Counted from the stretch's first letter, positions 35,302-43,711 are shown. The stretch: DNA of 64,000 nt from Brachybacterium sp. UMB0905 (GCF_002871795.1 NZ_PNHL01000003.1:23392-87391), one strand, 5' to 3'. A program made the numbers and translations. The notes: generated by a model from the sequence alone, not told the origin.

Positions 35302-36084
35302 TCACACCTCGACGACACGCTCGCCGCCGGGCCAGTCCCTCACCTCGGTACCCTCAGGGGCGAGGGCGGTGGACTGCCGCAGGTAGATCGCTCGCCCGCC
35401 GGGGCTGGCCACCGCATCGTGCACCGGCAGCGCCAGGCGCGGCCCCACGGCGCGCAGGAAGTCGATGGTCTCGGACATCTTCGACCATGGCGCGGTGACG
35501 GCGAAGGCCAGCACGTCGATGCCGTGGAACTCCTCGACGGGCTCGAGCGAGTCACCGGTGATGCCCAGACGCGGCCCGTCCCCGGCGCTCAGCACGAGGC
35601 CGGTGTTGCCCACCCGCGGGATGTCCGGGTGGATGATCGCGTGGCGGCCGCCGACGGCGCGGATCTCAAGCGCCGCCTCCTCCCCTACGGCCGACAGCTC
35701 ATGGCGCTCCCCGGCGGCAAGCGGCACCAGCCGCTCCCGCGACACGGCACCTGCCGACCCGTCGGCCGAGGTGGTGCCGGATCCCGCGGCGGTGCCGGAC
35801 GCCGGGGCACCCCCGTCGGCCTCCTCCTGACTGAGCAGCTGGGCCGCGGCCTCCGGTTCGGCGAGCACGACAGCGTCGGGGCTTGCGGCGAGCACGTCCC
35901 CCAGCAGCTCGGGGTCCACGTGATCGGGGTGCTGATGCGTGATGAGGACCGCATCCAGTCCGGCCAGGACCTCCTGCGGCAGGGCCCGCACGGCCTCGCC
36001 GGAGAAGGATCCGGGGTCTACGAGCAGACGTCGGCCCGCCATCTCGATGAGCAGGCAGGAATGGACGAGGTGACGGATCTTCAT
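35302..36084 (-). CDS. Metallo-beta-lactamase fold hydrolase (UlaG-like)
   Basis: 260 aa. The metal motif THQHPDHVD (about residues 49-57) and the later LGITGDSLE and ALPVHDAVA metal ligand regions fit the UlaG/MBL-fold group that cleaves phosphodiester-like or lactone substrates; substrate unknown. A Ala/Gly/Ser-rich insertion (about 88-115) interrupts the fold. GGAGG ribosome site 5 nt before the ATG. Its terminal 21 bp including the stop are duplicated 43 bp downstream. Confidence 0.85.
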   Translation of the reverse strand: MKIRHLVHSCLLIEMAGRRLLVDPGSFSGEAVRALPQEVLAGLDAVLITHQHPDHVDPELLGDVLAASPDAVVLAEPEAAAQLLSQEEADGGAPASGTAAGSGTTSADGSAGAVSRERLVPLAAGERHELSAVGEEAALEIRAVGGRHAIIHPDIPRVGNTGLVLSAGDGPRLGITGDSLEPVEEFHGIDVLAFAVTAPWSKMSETIDFLRAVGPRLALPVHDAVASPGGRAIYLRQSTALAPEGTEVRDWPGGERVVEV

Positions 36085-36384
36085 CGGAGCCTCCAGCTCT
36101 ACGGCGTGCGCGCCGCTCGGTGACGGGTGCGACGCAGCGTCAGGTGCATCTGAGGGACAGGCGCATCTGAGAGGACACGCACATCTCGTGACGGGTGCAT
36201 CTCGAACCTACCCCCGTCGGCCCGCGGGCTGCAGCCCATGGCCGTGCGCCCGGTACGATGAGGCGGTCGCTGCTGACCGGCCCGCGCCGGTCCCATCGGC
36301 CCCTCCCGCGCCGCACACTCGCGGCCGGAGACTGCAGCCCGTCCCCCGCCGCCCCGGCGGCCCCTCGCTCTCAGGAGAGTGCCC
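36085..36384. other. Divergent region with repeated GCATCT motifs and purS promoter
   Basis: Holds no gene. GTGCATCTGA, GCGCATCTGA, GCACATCTCG and GTGCATCTCG follow one another between about 36145 and 36205, and TGACGGGTGC occurs at about 36121 and 36188. TACGAT (36254-36259) is the best -10 box for purSQ, leaving a leader of about 120 nt rich in GC stems. Confidence 0.5.
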
Positions 36385-36636
36385 ATGCCACGCGTCGTGG
36401 TCCACGTGATGCCGAAGCCCGAGATCCTCGACCCGCAGGGCAAGGCGGTCGCCGCCGCGCTGCCGCGGCTCGGCTTCGAGGGGATCTCCTCGGTGCGGCA
36501 GGGCAAGCGGTTCGAGCTCGAGGTGGACGGCGAGGTGACCGACGAGGTCCTCGCCCAGCTGCGCGAGGCCGCGACCACGCTGCTGTCCAACCCCGTGATC
36601 GAGGACGTCGTGGCGATCGACGTCGAGGAGAACTGA
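36385..36636 (+). CDS. purS: FGAM synthase, PurS subunit
   Basis: 83 aa. Small subunit bridging PurQ and PurL in the three-protein FGAM synthase. [18 protein letters not shown] and the [18 protein letters not shown] region are typical. AGGAG lies 7 nt before ATG 36385. It overlaps purQ by one nucleotide (TGATG). Confidence 0.97.
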   Translation: MPRVVVHVMPKPEILDPQGKAVAAALPRLGFEGISSVRQGKRFELEVDGEVTDEVLAQLREAATTLLSNPVIEDVVAIDVEEN

Positions 36637-37361
36637 TGCGCATCGGCGTGGTGACCTTCCCCGGCACCCTGGATGACCGCGATGCGCTGCGCGCCGTGCG
36701 TCTGGCGGGCGGGGAAGCCGTGACCCTGTGGCACGGCGATGATGACCTGCGCGACGTCCAGGCCGTGGTGCTGCCCGGCGGCTTCTCCTACGGTGATTAC
36801 CTGCGCGCCGGCGCGATCAGCCGCTTCGCGCCCGTGATGGACAAGGTGGTCGACGCCGCAAAGGGCGGCATGCCGGTGCTGGGCATCTGCAACGGCTTCC
36901 AGATCCTGTGCGAGACGCACCTGCTGCCCGGCGCGATGATCAAGAACGCGCATCGCTCCTTCATCTGCCGCGACCAGCCGCTACGGGTGGAGAACACGCG
37001 CACCGCCTGGACCACGGAATACACCGACGGGCAGGTCATCCGCGTGCCGCTGAAGAACCAGGACGGCCAGTACGTGGCCGATGAGCGCACCCTCGCCGAG
37101 CTCGAGGCCGAGGGCCGCATCGTGTTCCGCTACGTGGCCAGGGCTACGCACGGCCCGGCGGGCTTCGAGGTAAACCCCAACGGCTCGCGCCATGACATCG
37201 CGGGCATCACCAACGCCGCGGGCAATGTCGTAGGGCTCATGCCGCACCCCGAGCATGCGGTCGAGACCGGCTTCGGCCCCGATCAGCCCGGGGAGGGCAC
37301 CCGCACCGGCGTGGACGGCCTGGGCATGTTCACCTCGGTGCTGCGCGCCATGGCGAGCTGA
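36636..37361 (+). CDS. purQ: FGAM synthase, PurQ glutaminase subunit
   Basis: 241 aa. Class I glutamine amidotransferase supplying ammonia to PurL: nucleophile Cys in [11 protein letters not shown] (about residue 88), and His/Glu of the triad in [26 protein letters not shown] is a PurQ signature. The partner purL is 15 kb downstream, not adjacent as in many genomes. Confidence 0.97.
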   Translation: MRIGVVTFPGTLDDRDALRAVRLAGGEAVTLWHGDDDLRDVQAVVLPGGFSYGDYLRAGAISRFAPVMDKVVDAAKGGMPVLGICNGFQILCETHLLPGAMIKNAHRSFICRDQPLRVENTRTAWTTEYTDGQVIRVPLKNQDGQYVADERTLAELEAEGRIVFRYVARATHGPAGFEVNPNGSRHDIAGITNAAGNVVGLMPHPEHAVETGFGPDQPGEGTRTGVDGLGMFTSVLRAMAS

Positions 37362-37421
37362 GCGCGCGGGCAGGCGGGGTGCCCAACACACCGTGCGCAG
37401 CGCCCCGGGCCGACGCGCCGC

Positions 37422-37739
37422 TCAGACGTCGGGGCCCGCGGCGATCTGGCGCAGAGCCTCGACGTGGTCCCGCCAGCGGCGCAGCCCGTCCTTGGTCAGC
37501 GAGAGGGTGGTGCGCGGGCGCTTGCCCACAAAGCCCTTGGAAACCTGCACGAAGCCGGCCTTCTCCGGCTCACTGATCTGCTTGGACAGCACCGAGTCGG
37601 AGACCTCGACCGCATCGCGCAGGTCGGCGAAGGCCAGGTTCTCCACCGCGGCGAGCGCGGCGACGATCGAGAAGCGGACGTGATGGGCGAGCTCGGGGGC
37701 GAGGTCGAAGCGGGGGTGGGCCTTCTGCTCAGCGGTCAT
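37422..37739 (-). CDS. Winged-helix transcriptional regulator (MarR/ArsR-like)
   Basis: 105 aa. A single winged helix: LAHHVRFSIVAALAAVENLAFADLR..., recognition helix region SDSVLSKQISEPEKAGFVQVSKG, and wing RTTLSLTKDGLRRWRDH. It belongs to the small DNA-binding type often coupled to a membrane protein gene. Its start overlaps the upstream membrane-protein gene by 11 nt. Its likely target is the direct repeat at 38192-38221 upstream of that operon. Confidence 0.85.
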   Translation of the reverse strand: MTAEQKAHPRFDLAPELAHHVRFSIVAALAAVENLAFADLRDAVEVSDSVLSKQISEPEKAGFVQVSKGFVGKRPRTTLSLTKDGLRRWRDHVEALRQIAAGPDV

Positions 37740-38130
37740 CGCGGCGGAACACGAGAATTGCCGCGATCCCTGCGAAGACCCAGCCCAGACCCATCAGGCC
37801 GACGAACAGCTGCGGGGCGAAATCCTCACTCGGGGCGATGCGGGAGGCCAGGTGCATGCCGAGCACGGTGAAGGTGCCGGCCACGCAGAGGATCGTGTAG
37901 AGGACGAACACAGAAGGCAAGGCACTGGGCAGCTGGCTGCGGCGGGCGTCCGCCTCGGCGAGCAGACGGCGGGCATCGGCGACGGTGGGCGCATCACCTA
38001 CGGCGGCGCTGGGCGCATCACCTGCGGCGACGCCGGGCGCATCACCTGCGGCGCTGCCGACAGCAGCCGGTGCGGCGCCGGCGCCAGCTCCCTGCGGGGC
38101 GGCGGCGTGGTCGGTACGGGGTTCGGTCAT
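37729..38130 (-). CDS. Small membrane protein with repeat-rich N-terminus
   Basis: 133 aa from ATG 38130 (GGAAGAG upstream). The N-terminal half is Ala/Gly/Pro-rich and contains three 8-residue repeats around GDAP; the C-terminal half has two transmembrane helices (PSVFVLYTILCVAGTFTVLG and QLFVGLMGLGWVFAGIAAIL) and ends in basic residues. No family recognised. Co-transcribed with and probably controlled by the overlapping winged-helix regulator. Confidence 0.75.
   Translation of the reverse strand: MTEPRTDHAAAPQGAGAGAAPAAVGSAAGDAPGVAAGDAPSAAVGDAPTVADARRLLAEADARRSQLPSALPSVFVLYTILCVAGTFTVLGMHLASRIAPSEDFAPQLFVGLMGLGWVFAGIAAILVFRRDDR
37987..38058. repeat. Three in-frame 24-bp tandem repeats
   Basis: Units at 37987, 38011 and 38035 share GGGCGCATCACCT and encode the GDAP-containing octapeptides of the small membrane protein. 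Being a multiple of three, copy number could vary without a frameshift. Confidence 0.85.
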
Positions 38131-38191
38131 GTCGGGTTCTCTTCCTGAGCGGGGCCCGGGGTGGGCCGGTCGTCGTGACACCCCACGTGCC

Positions 38192-38221
38192 GCAAGTACT
38201 TTTCAATTTGGCAACTACTTT
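38192..38221. promoter_or_regulatory. Direct-repeat operator in divergent region
   Basis: GCAAGTACTTT (38192-38202) and GCAACTACTTT (38211-38221) match at 10 of 11 positions with a 19-bp period, in an AT-rich island of otherwise GC-rich DNA. They lie between the membrane protein/winged-helix operon (minus) and padR (plus). Likely site for the winged-helix regulator; autoregulation is inferred. Confidence 0.6.
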
Positions 38222-38312
38222 CGTCGATGTGCGCCCCGACGCTCGTCGACACCTCCCCGGAGGCCACCCAGCAGGATTGACGTGCCGCTACCTACGTGCC
38301 GTACTTAGATAC

Positions 38313-38735
38313 ATGAACACCTCCACCGGCACCTCCACGGATACCTTCGCGGACGCCTCCGCCCCCGAGACCTCTCAGGCCGGCGCCGTGTCGTCCGGCG
38401 CCGGGGAGCCGACGCCTCCGTCGGCACCGGTATATCCGCCCGGATGGGTCCGGGCGCTGCTGCCGCTCGGCATTCTCTGCACGCTCGAGGAGACCGGACG
38501 TCACGGCTACGCGATCGCCCACAGCCTCGGCACGCTGGGCTTCGGCATTCCGCGCGGTGGATCGCTCTACCCGGCGCTCACCCGTCTCGAGGAATCCGGG
38601 GAGATCACCGCCCGCTGGGCACCTGGCCCATCGGGCCCGGCACGCAAGGTGTACGACCTGACCGACCGCGGCCGGGACCGCCTGCGCACAGAGCGCGCCC
38701 TGCTGCAGCGACTGCGAGAGGAGCTCGGAGCATGA
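38313..38735 (+). CDS. PadR family transcriptional regulator
   Basis: 140 aa. PadR winged helix from about residue 47: LLPLGILCTLEETGRHGYAIA, GSLYPALTRLEESGEITARW, RKVYDLTDRGRDRLRTE. The first 45 residues are a Thr/Ser/Pro-rich extension. TTGACG (38277-38282) and TACTTA (38302-38307, 19-nt spacing) place the transcription start at or near the ATG. It is coupled by ATGA to the membrane protein that follows, the standard PadR arrangement. Confidence 0.88.
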   Translation: MNTSTGTSTDTFADASAPETSQAGAVSSGAGEPTPPSAPVYPPGWVRALLPLGILCTLEETGRHGYAIAHSLGTLGFGIPRGGSLYPALTRLEESGEITARWAPGPSGPARKVYDLTDRGRDRLRTERALLQRLREELGA

Positions 38736-39847
38736 GCCACGCAGACAGCACCGGACACGAACACCCCATCGACACGGACCCGGACTACCTGCGGAAGACC
38801 TTCACCGCCGCCCGCGGGGTCCCGGCCGATGGCATCTGGGCTGAGCTGGCCCTGACCCGCCTGGTCTTCGCCGATGTGCGGATCGACCTGGCCAAGACCT
38901 TCGTGGGCACCCTCGCGGCCGATGTGGCCGCCGCGGGTGAGAGCCCTGAGGAGCTCTTCGGCCCTGCCGAGGAGTGGGCGGCGCAGACCGTCACCGCCCT
39001 ACGGGAGGACGGCGTGGACGTCTTCGACGATCCGCTGCGCATGTCCTTGCGCGATGCCGTGGGAACCGCGTTCTTGGTCGCGACGGGGATCGCCGTGCTC
39101 TTCGCCGTGGTGGCCGTGGCCCGCTGGCTGCTCGGGGGTGAGCCGCTGGCGCTGTCCGCCTCGATGGCGGTCGCCCCCGGCCTGCTGGGGGCTCTGCTCA
39201 CCGGCCTCGCCGCCGGCTGGGGGCATCTGCGCTCCCGGCTCGCATTCCCCGTGCTCGCGGGGCTCGGGGTGCTCACGGTGATCATCGGCGCCCTGGGCAT
39301 CGCCCTGCTCTTTCAGGCACTGAACCCCCTCGGGGATATCGCACCCTGGTGGGGGCTGGGCCTGATGGTCCTCGGCTACGGCACCGCGGCAGCGGCCGTG
39401 TCGGCACTCCCCTCCCGGAAAAAGCCGCCGGTCAGCACTGCGCAGCTGCCGACGAACCCGTCGCCGCTGAGCGATGAGCAGTGGCTCGAGCAGGCCCGCG
39501 CCGGGCTGCGAGAGCGGGCGGATCTGCCCGAGTCGCGGGTGCGTGAGCATCTCGAGGAGGCACGTGCCCTCGCGCAGGAAAATGCCCGCTCTCTGGACGA
39601 GGAGTTCGGCAACCCGCGCGCCTTCGCCCGCTCCCTATCCGGCGATCCGGGGCTCGCTCCCCGACGCACTGCGGTGCTGTATGCCGTGGTTGCGGTCGCC
39701 TGGGCGGTGCTGGGCAGCGCCGGGATCCTCGAGCGAGGCGGCACGGCCTGGATGGACCTCATCTACCTGGCCCTCACGGTGCTGTGCGCCTGGACGGCAT
39801 GGGAGAACCTGCGGAAGGTCAGGGCCGCACGGCGCTCAGCACGGTGA
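38732..39847 (+). CDS. PadR-coupled membrane protein with HAAS-like signalling segment
   Basis: 371 aa. A soluble N-terminal part (about 1-110), four helices (about 112-225), a cytoplasmic HAAS-like motif (ADLPESRVREHLEEARALAQ … EEFGNPRAFARSLSGDP, about 280-320) and two final helices. HAAS segments are typical of membrane proteins encoded after PadR genes and are thought to sense signals. ATG overlaps the padR stop. Its 3' end overlaps that of the convergent methyltransferase by 29 nt. Confidence 0.75.
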   Translation: MSHADSTGHEHPIDTDPDYLRKTFTAARGVPADGIWAELALTRLVFADVRIDLAKTFVGTLAADVAAAGESPEELFGPAEEWAAQTVTALREDGVDVFDDPLRMSLRDAVGTAFLVATGIAVLFAVVAVARWLLGGEPLALSASMAVAPGLLGALLTGLAAGWGHLRSRLAFPVLAGLGVLTVIIGALGIALLFQALNPLGDIAPWWGLGLMVLGYGTAAAAVSALPSRKKPPVSTAQLPTNPSPLSDEQWLEQARAGLRERADLPESRVREHLEEARALAQENARSLDEEFGNPRAFARSLSGDPGLAPRRTAVLYAVVAVAWAVLGSAGILERGGTAWMDLIYLALTVLCAWTAWENLRKVRAARRSAR

Positions 39848-40976
39848 AGCGGCGGTCCCGGGCACGCTCGCGCACCTGCGTGAACCGGGCCTCGAGCTGG
39901 CCGCGGTAGCGCAGATGCGAGTTGTGCACGAACCACAGCTGTCCGCCCGGAGCGAGCACCCGGGCGGCAGCATCCAGGAGGTGCTGCACGAGCGTTGCGT
40001 CGATTCCGGTGCCGTCGTGGAACGGCGGGTTCAGCAGCAGCAGGTCTGTGGACGTATCGGGCTCCCCAGCGAGCGCATCATCCCAGGTGATCCGCACGTT
40101 CGGGCGTTCGAGGTGGTTCGCGGCGAGGGTCGCGCGCGTGGAGCGGACCGCATCGGCGTCATCATTGCTGCCGAGCACCAGGGCCTCCGGGAATGCGGCG
40201 GCAAGGTAGGCGGTGAGCACCCCGTTGCCGCTCCCCAGGTCCACTGCACGCGTCGCCGTGACCTCTCCGGCGGTGACAGCGCGGTCCAGGTGGGTGAGCA
40301 GCAGGAGGCTGCCGACATCGGCCTTCGCACCGCCGAACACCCCGCCACCGCCCTGCAGGACCAGCTCGCGCTGTGTCCCTGCAATGGTCACGGGGATGGG
40401 GCCGACGGGATCCTGCGCGGCAGGGGCCTCGGCGCGGGGGCTGCTCGCCACGAGCGCGCGGGACTTGCCGACGCCGCGGGCGGCGCGGACCTCGTCGAAG
40501 CAGGTGGCTAGCGCCGCGTTCTGAGAGCGGCTCATGTGCTTGACCCGGTCGCCGAGGATCACCTCAAGATCCGTGCGGTCCGCAGCCTGTGCGTACGCGA
40601 CAAGCTCCCGGGCGAGGGTCTCCAGGGCCGCGAGCCCCTTGGGGAGCCGGCCGATGACGAGGTGCGCATCGGCGCCGGTGAGGAACGCCTTCAGCGGCAC
40701 CGGGTCGGGCCCGGCCGGGAGGGTGAGGCGCTGGGCGGCGACGTCGGCGGGGAACTGCGCGGCGAGCGCGGTCGCGCGGGCCTGGGAGCGGGTCCAGGAC
40801 CAGACGCGGCCGCCCTCATCCCCGGTCCAGTCCAGGGCCGTGGTGGTGAGGGTGCCGGTCGCATCGCCGATGACGATCACGTCGCAGGGGCAACCGGGGC
40901 CGGTCTCCTCGGCGGCGGCGAGGATGGCCCGCTCGGTCTGGTCCGGGCTGCTCACGGTGGTGGGCTGGGCGTTCAT
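39819..40976 (-). CDS. RsmC/RlmG-like class I methyltransferase
   Basis: 385 aa. Two RsmC-type halves: an N-terminal degenerate MTase-like domain and a C-terminal catalytic domain with SAM motif AVDLGSGNGVLTAYLA (about 245-260) and catalytic LLLNPPFHDG (NPPF, about 316-325), as in 16S G1207 (RsmC) and 23S G1835 (RlmG) guanine-N2 methyltransferases. Which guanine it modifies cannot be read. ATG overlaps the pirin stop by 4 nt. Confidence 0.88.
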   Translation of the reverse strand: MNAQPTTVSSPDQTERAILAAAEETGPGCPCDVIVIGDATGTLTTTALDWTGDEGGRVWSWTRSQARATALAAQFPADVAAQRLTLPAGPDPVPLKAFLTGADAHLVIGRLPKGLAALETLARELVAYAQAADRTDLEVILGDRVKHMSRSQNAALATCFDEVRAARGVGKSRALVASSPRAEAPAAQDPVGPIPVTIAGTQRELVLQGGGGVFGGAKADVGSLLLLTHLDRAVTAGEVTATRAVDLGSGNGVLTAYLAAAFPEALVLGSNDDADAVRSTRATLAANHLERPNVRITWDDALAGEPDTSTDLLLLNPPFHDGTGIDATLVQHLLDAAARVLAPGGQLWFVHNSHLRYRGQLEARFTQVRERARDRRFTVLSAVRP

Positions 40977-42016
40977 CGGCGCATCCCTCGGCGGCCGCGG
41001 GAGCGCAGGCGGCCGTTCGGCAGCGCCGGGGCGGGCAGGGCAGCCGGGGTGTGCGCGGCGAAGGGACCGAACTGCTCATTGCCTGTTGCCAGGTGCCCGC
41101 GTTCGCGGACGATCGCGGCGATCGGTGCGTCAGCGAGGGTGCCTTCGGCGCCGATCTCCGCCTGGTAGCGGGCGCGGAACTGCTCGATCTCCTCATGGGT
41201 GCGGCCGATGAAGTTCCACCACATGATGATCTCCTCCCCCAGTGGCTCCCCGCCCAGCAGCATGACCCGCAGCGGTTCCGCGCCCTCCGCGGTCACGTCC
41301 AGGGTGCGCGTACCGTCGGGCAGCACGATGATCTCGCTGCGCTGCGCGGTGATCTGCTGCTCCCCGGTGCGTAGATGCGCGGTGCCGCGGTCCACGAGGA
41401 TACCGTGCTCGAACCCGGGGTTGAGGTCCAGGTGAAGCGTCGCCCCGGCGGTGAGGTCCAGCTGCGCCATGAGCAGGTCGGTATCGGTCTGGACCGGGCT
41501 CTGATCCGTCAGCACGGTGCCGCGGGAATCGGTGGCGTGCAGGGAGCCGAGGCCTACGCGAGCCTGGGCGAGGTCGGTGGTCTGCGTGCTCGGGGTGTGG
41601 ACGGTGAACTCCTGGGCGCGGAACCGGGTGCGGTCCGGCAGGGCGTACCACAGCTGCACACCATGCAGCACCGTGGTGTCCAGGGTGGAGAACTCGGAGT
41701 GGGTGATGCCGGAGCCGGCGACCATGAGGTCCACGTCCCCGGGGCGGACCAGGGTGTGGGAACCGATGGAGTCGCGGTGCGTGATCGCGCCCTCGAACAG
41801 CCAGGAGACGGTTGCGAGCCCGGTGCGCGGGTGGCGGGCCACGCGCATCCCACCACCGGCGGTGACATCGTCGGGCCCGAAGTGGTCCACGAAGCACCAG
41901 GCGCCGATGAGGGAGGTCTGCCGCGCCGGCAGGGCGCGCCGTACCGTCATCCCGCGCGGGCCGCCGAGCGGCACATCACGAGGCTCCAGGCGAAGGAACT
42001 CCTCGAGAAGGCTCAT
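40973..42016 (-). CDS. Pirin family bicupin
   Basis: 347 aa. Metal-site motif GWCFVDHFGPDD-like (AWCFVDHFGPD, about residues 40-50), HPRTGLATVSWLFEGAITHRDS and the SGITHSEF segment are pirin signatures; the second cupin spans about 190-280, with WWNFIGRTHEEIEQFRARY. Pirins can act as quercetinases or regulatory partners; function here unknown. TAGACT (42023-42028) lies 6 nt before the ATG, so it is probably leaderless, with the divergent nucleoside hydrolase promoter a few nt away. Confidence 0.9.
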   Translation of the reverse strand: MSLLEEFLRLEPRDVPLGGPRGMTVRRALPARQTSLIGAWCFVDHFGPDDVTAGGGMRVARHPRTGLATVSWLFEGAITHRDSIGSHTLVRPGDVDLMVAGSGITHSEFSTLDTTVLHGVQLWYALPDRTRFRAQEFTVHTPSTQTTDLAQARVGLGSLHATDSRGTVLTDQSPVQTDTDLLMAQLDLTAGATLHLDLNPGFEHGILVDRGTAHLRTGEQQITAQRSEIIVLPDGTRTLDVTAEGAEPLRVMLLGGEPLGEEIIMWWNFIGRTHEEIEQFRARYQAEIGAEGTLADAPIAAIVRERGHLATGNEQFGPFAAHTPAALPAPALPNGRLRSRGRRGMRR

Positions 42017-42050
42017 GGAGCGAGTCTACGAACGCGCCTACCCTGGCTCC

Positions 42051-43025
42051 ATGCCCCGCTGTTTCCTCATCGACTGCGACACCGGGATCGATGACGCCAT
42101 CGCCCTTGCCTATCTTGCCGCGCACCCCGCTGCCCGGATCGCGGGCATCGTCTCGACCGGCGGGAATGTGCGGACGGACCTGGTGCATCGCAACAACCGG
42201 GGGCTCGCTGAGCTGCTGGGTATCACTGCGCCGGTGGCGCGCGGCGCGGACGTCCCGCTGGTGGAGCCGCCGATGTACGCCGATGACACGCACGGCCCGG
42301 GCGGGCTGGGGCATGCCACGCTCCCGGAGTCCGCTGCCGCCGGGGATCCGCGCTGCGGCGCACAGCTGTGGGTGGACCTCGCCCGCGAGCACCCCGGGGA
42401 GCTGACCGGCCTGGTGCTGGGCCCGCACACGAATCTCGCGCTCGCCCTCGAGATCGAGCCGGAGCTGCCGCGCCTGCTCGCGGGCCTTCACATCATGGGT
42501 GGGGCGATCAACCATCGCGGCAACACGGGAGCGACCAGCGAATGGAACATCGCGGTGGACCCTGAGGCCGCCCAGCAGGTCCTCGCCGCCTTCGCCGCTG
42601 CGCCGCGCCGCCCGGTGATGGGGGCGCTGCAGGCCACCGAGCAGGTGCGGTTCACGCAGCGCGAGCTGGATGCGTTCACCGGCCTCGCGCAGGCCACGGG
42701 GCATCCGGTGGCGCAGATTCTGGTGGATGCGCTGCGGTTCTACTTTGCGTTCCATGAGGCCGACGGGTTCGGCTGGAGCGCGCATGTGCACGATCCGCTG
42801 GTCGCCGCGCACGCGCTGACCGGTGATTTCGCGAGCACCCGGCCGCTGCCGGTGGATGTGGAGCTGATGGGCACCCTGACCCGGGGACAGACCGTGGCCG
42901 ATGAGCTGGGCCGCTGGGGCCGGGAGCCGAATGTTGACGTGCTCACCAATGTGTGCGCGGACGATTTCATCGCGCATCTGCTGGACACGCTCCGGTCAGC
43001 GTGGGCGGCGCCGCCGCGTCCCTGA
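42051..43025 (+). CDS. Inosine/uridine-preferring nucleoside hydrolase family protein
   Basis: 324 aa. N-terminal Ca2+-binding motif DCDTGIDDA (about residues 8-16), LGPHTNLALAL and the GGAINHRGNT and SEWNIAVDPEAAQ motifs define the IUNH family that splits the N-glycosidic bond of ribonucleosides. Base preference not deducible. TACCCT (42039-42044) is 6 nt before ATG, so leaderless. It shares a 34-nt divergent promoter gap with pirin. Confidence 0.92.
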   Translation: MPRCFLIDCDTGIDDAIALAYLAAHPAARIAGIVSTGGNVRTDLVHRNNRGLAELLGITAPVARGADVPLVEPPMYADDTHGPGGLGHATLPESAAAGDPRCGAQLWVDLAREHPGELTGLVLGPHTNLALALEIEPELPRLLAGLHIMGGAINHRGNTGATSEWNIAVDPEAAQQVLAAFAAAPRRPVMGALQATEQVRFTQRELDAFTGLAQATGHPVAQILVDALRFYFAFHEADGFGWSAHVHDPLVAAHALTGDFASTRPLPVDVELMGTLTRGQTVADELGRWGREPNVDVLTNVCADDFIAHLLDTLRSAWAAPPRP

Positions 43026-43046
43026 ACCGGACGATCGCAGCGCTGT

Positions 43047-43439
43047 TCAGCTGCCCCCGCGCAGCACCCGCACCCGAGCCTGATGCCCGCCGGAATCGAG
43101 CTTGGCGTCGCTCGTGACCAGCTCGGCACCCAGTGCCTCGGCGAGCGCGATATACGCAGCGTCATAGGCGGTGTACTGATGCCGCAGCTCCCAGATGCGC
43201 TCGGCGAGCGGTGCCGCTTCATGGCGATGGATGGTGAGCTGCGCGAAGAGGTCCCGCGCTCGATCCACCTGTGAGAGAGCGACATGACCACTCCGTGCCA
43301 AGCCGCGCAGGGCGGAGAGCACCTCGATGTCCAGCAGATGCGGTGCATGGATCTCCCCGGCGAGGAGATCGAGCAATTCCATGGGCGCGTCCCTGCCCAC
43401 CAGCGCCGTGACCGCGGCGCTGGTGTCCAGGACGATCAC
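43047..43439 (-). CDS. vapC: VapC-type PIN domain toxin
   Basis: 130 aa. PIN RNase: Asp in VLDTSAAVTAL, Glu in LLDIEVLSALRG (about residue 39), Asp in TAYDAAYIALAEAL and Asp in VTSDAKL make the four-acid active site. GTG start overlaps the antitoxin stop by 4 nt (GTGA). Acts as a ribonuclease held in check by the upstream antitoxin. Confidence 0.92.
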   Translation of the reverse strand: MIVLDTSAAVTALVGRDAPMELLDLLAGEIHAPHLLDIEVLSALRGLARSGHVALSQVDRARDLFAQLTIHRHEAAPLAERIWELRHQYTAYDAAYIALAEALGAELVTSDAKLDSGGHQARVRVLRGGS

Positions 43440-43663
43440 CGTCGACCCTCGTCCCGTGCGGCGATGATCTGCTCATGAGTGGCACCACTTTCCGTGGGGC
43501 GGTCCCGCAGGCGCGCGACGATCTGCTCGTTGGTGGGCCGACGCGCGGTGAGCGTGAGCTCCTGGACCAGGTAGGCGGACAGCGACTGCCCGCGCGCGGC
43601 CGCGCGCTCCTTGAGCGTCACGGTGACGTCCGCGGGCACGTCACGGATGTAGAGCGTGGACAT
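43436..43663 (-). CDS. vapB: VapB/FitA-like antitoxin (ribbon–helix–helix)
   Basis: 75 aa. MSTLYIRDVPADVTVTLKER is a ribbon–helix–helix DNA-binding start (FitA type), followed by GQSLSAYLVQELTLTA and a disordered Arg/Glu-rich tail expected to wrap the toxin. TAGCAT (43670-43675) lies 6 nt before the ATG, giving a leaderless mRNA whose -10 box is inside the GCTAGC operator. Confidence 0.9.
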   Translation of the reverse strand: MSTLYIRDVPADVTVTLKERAAARGQSLSAYLVQELTLTARRPTNEQIVARLRDRPTESGATHEQIIAARDEGRR

Positions 43664-43669
43664 GCCGCC

Positions 43670-43688
43670 ATGCTAGCAGCCTGCTAGC
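43670..43688 (-). promoter_or_regulatory. vapBC autoregulatory operator/promoter
   Basis: Two GCTAGC palindromes (43672-43677 and 43683-43688), 11 bp apart (one helical turn), cover the -10 box of vapBC. This is the geometry for two ribbon–helix–helix dimers binding the same DNA face, fitting toxin–antitoxin autorepression. Confidence 0.7.
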
Positions 43689-43711
43689 GGACTGGACAGT
43701 GTCCTTCCCCC

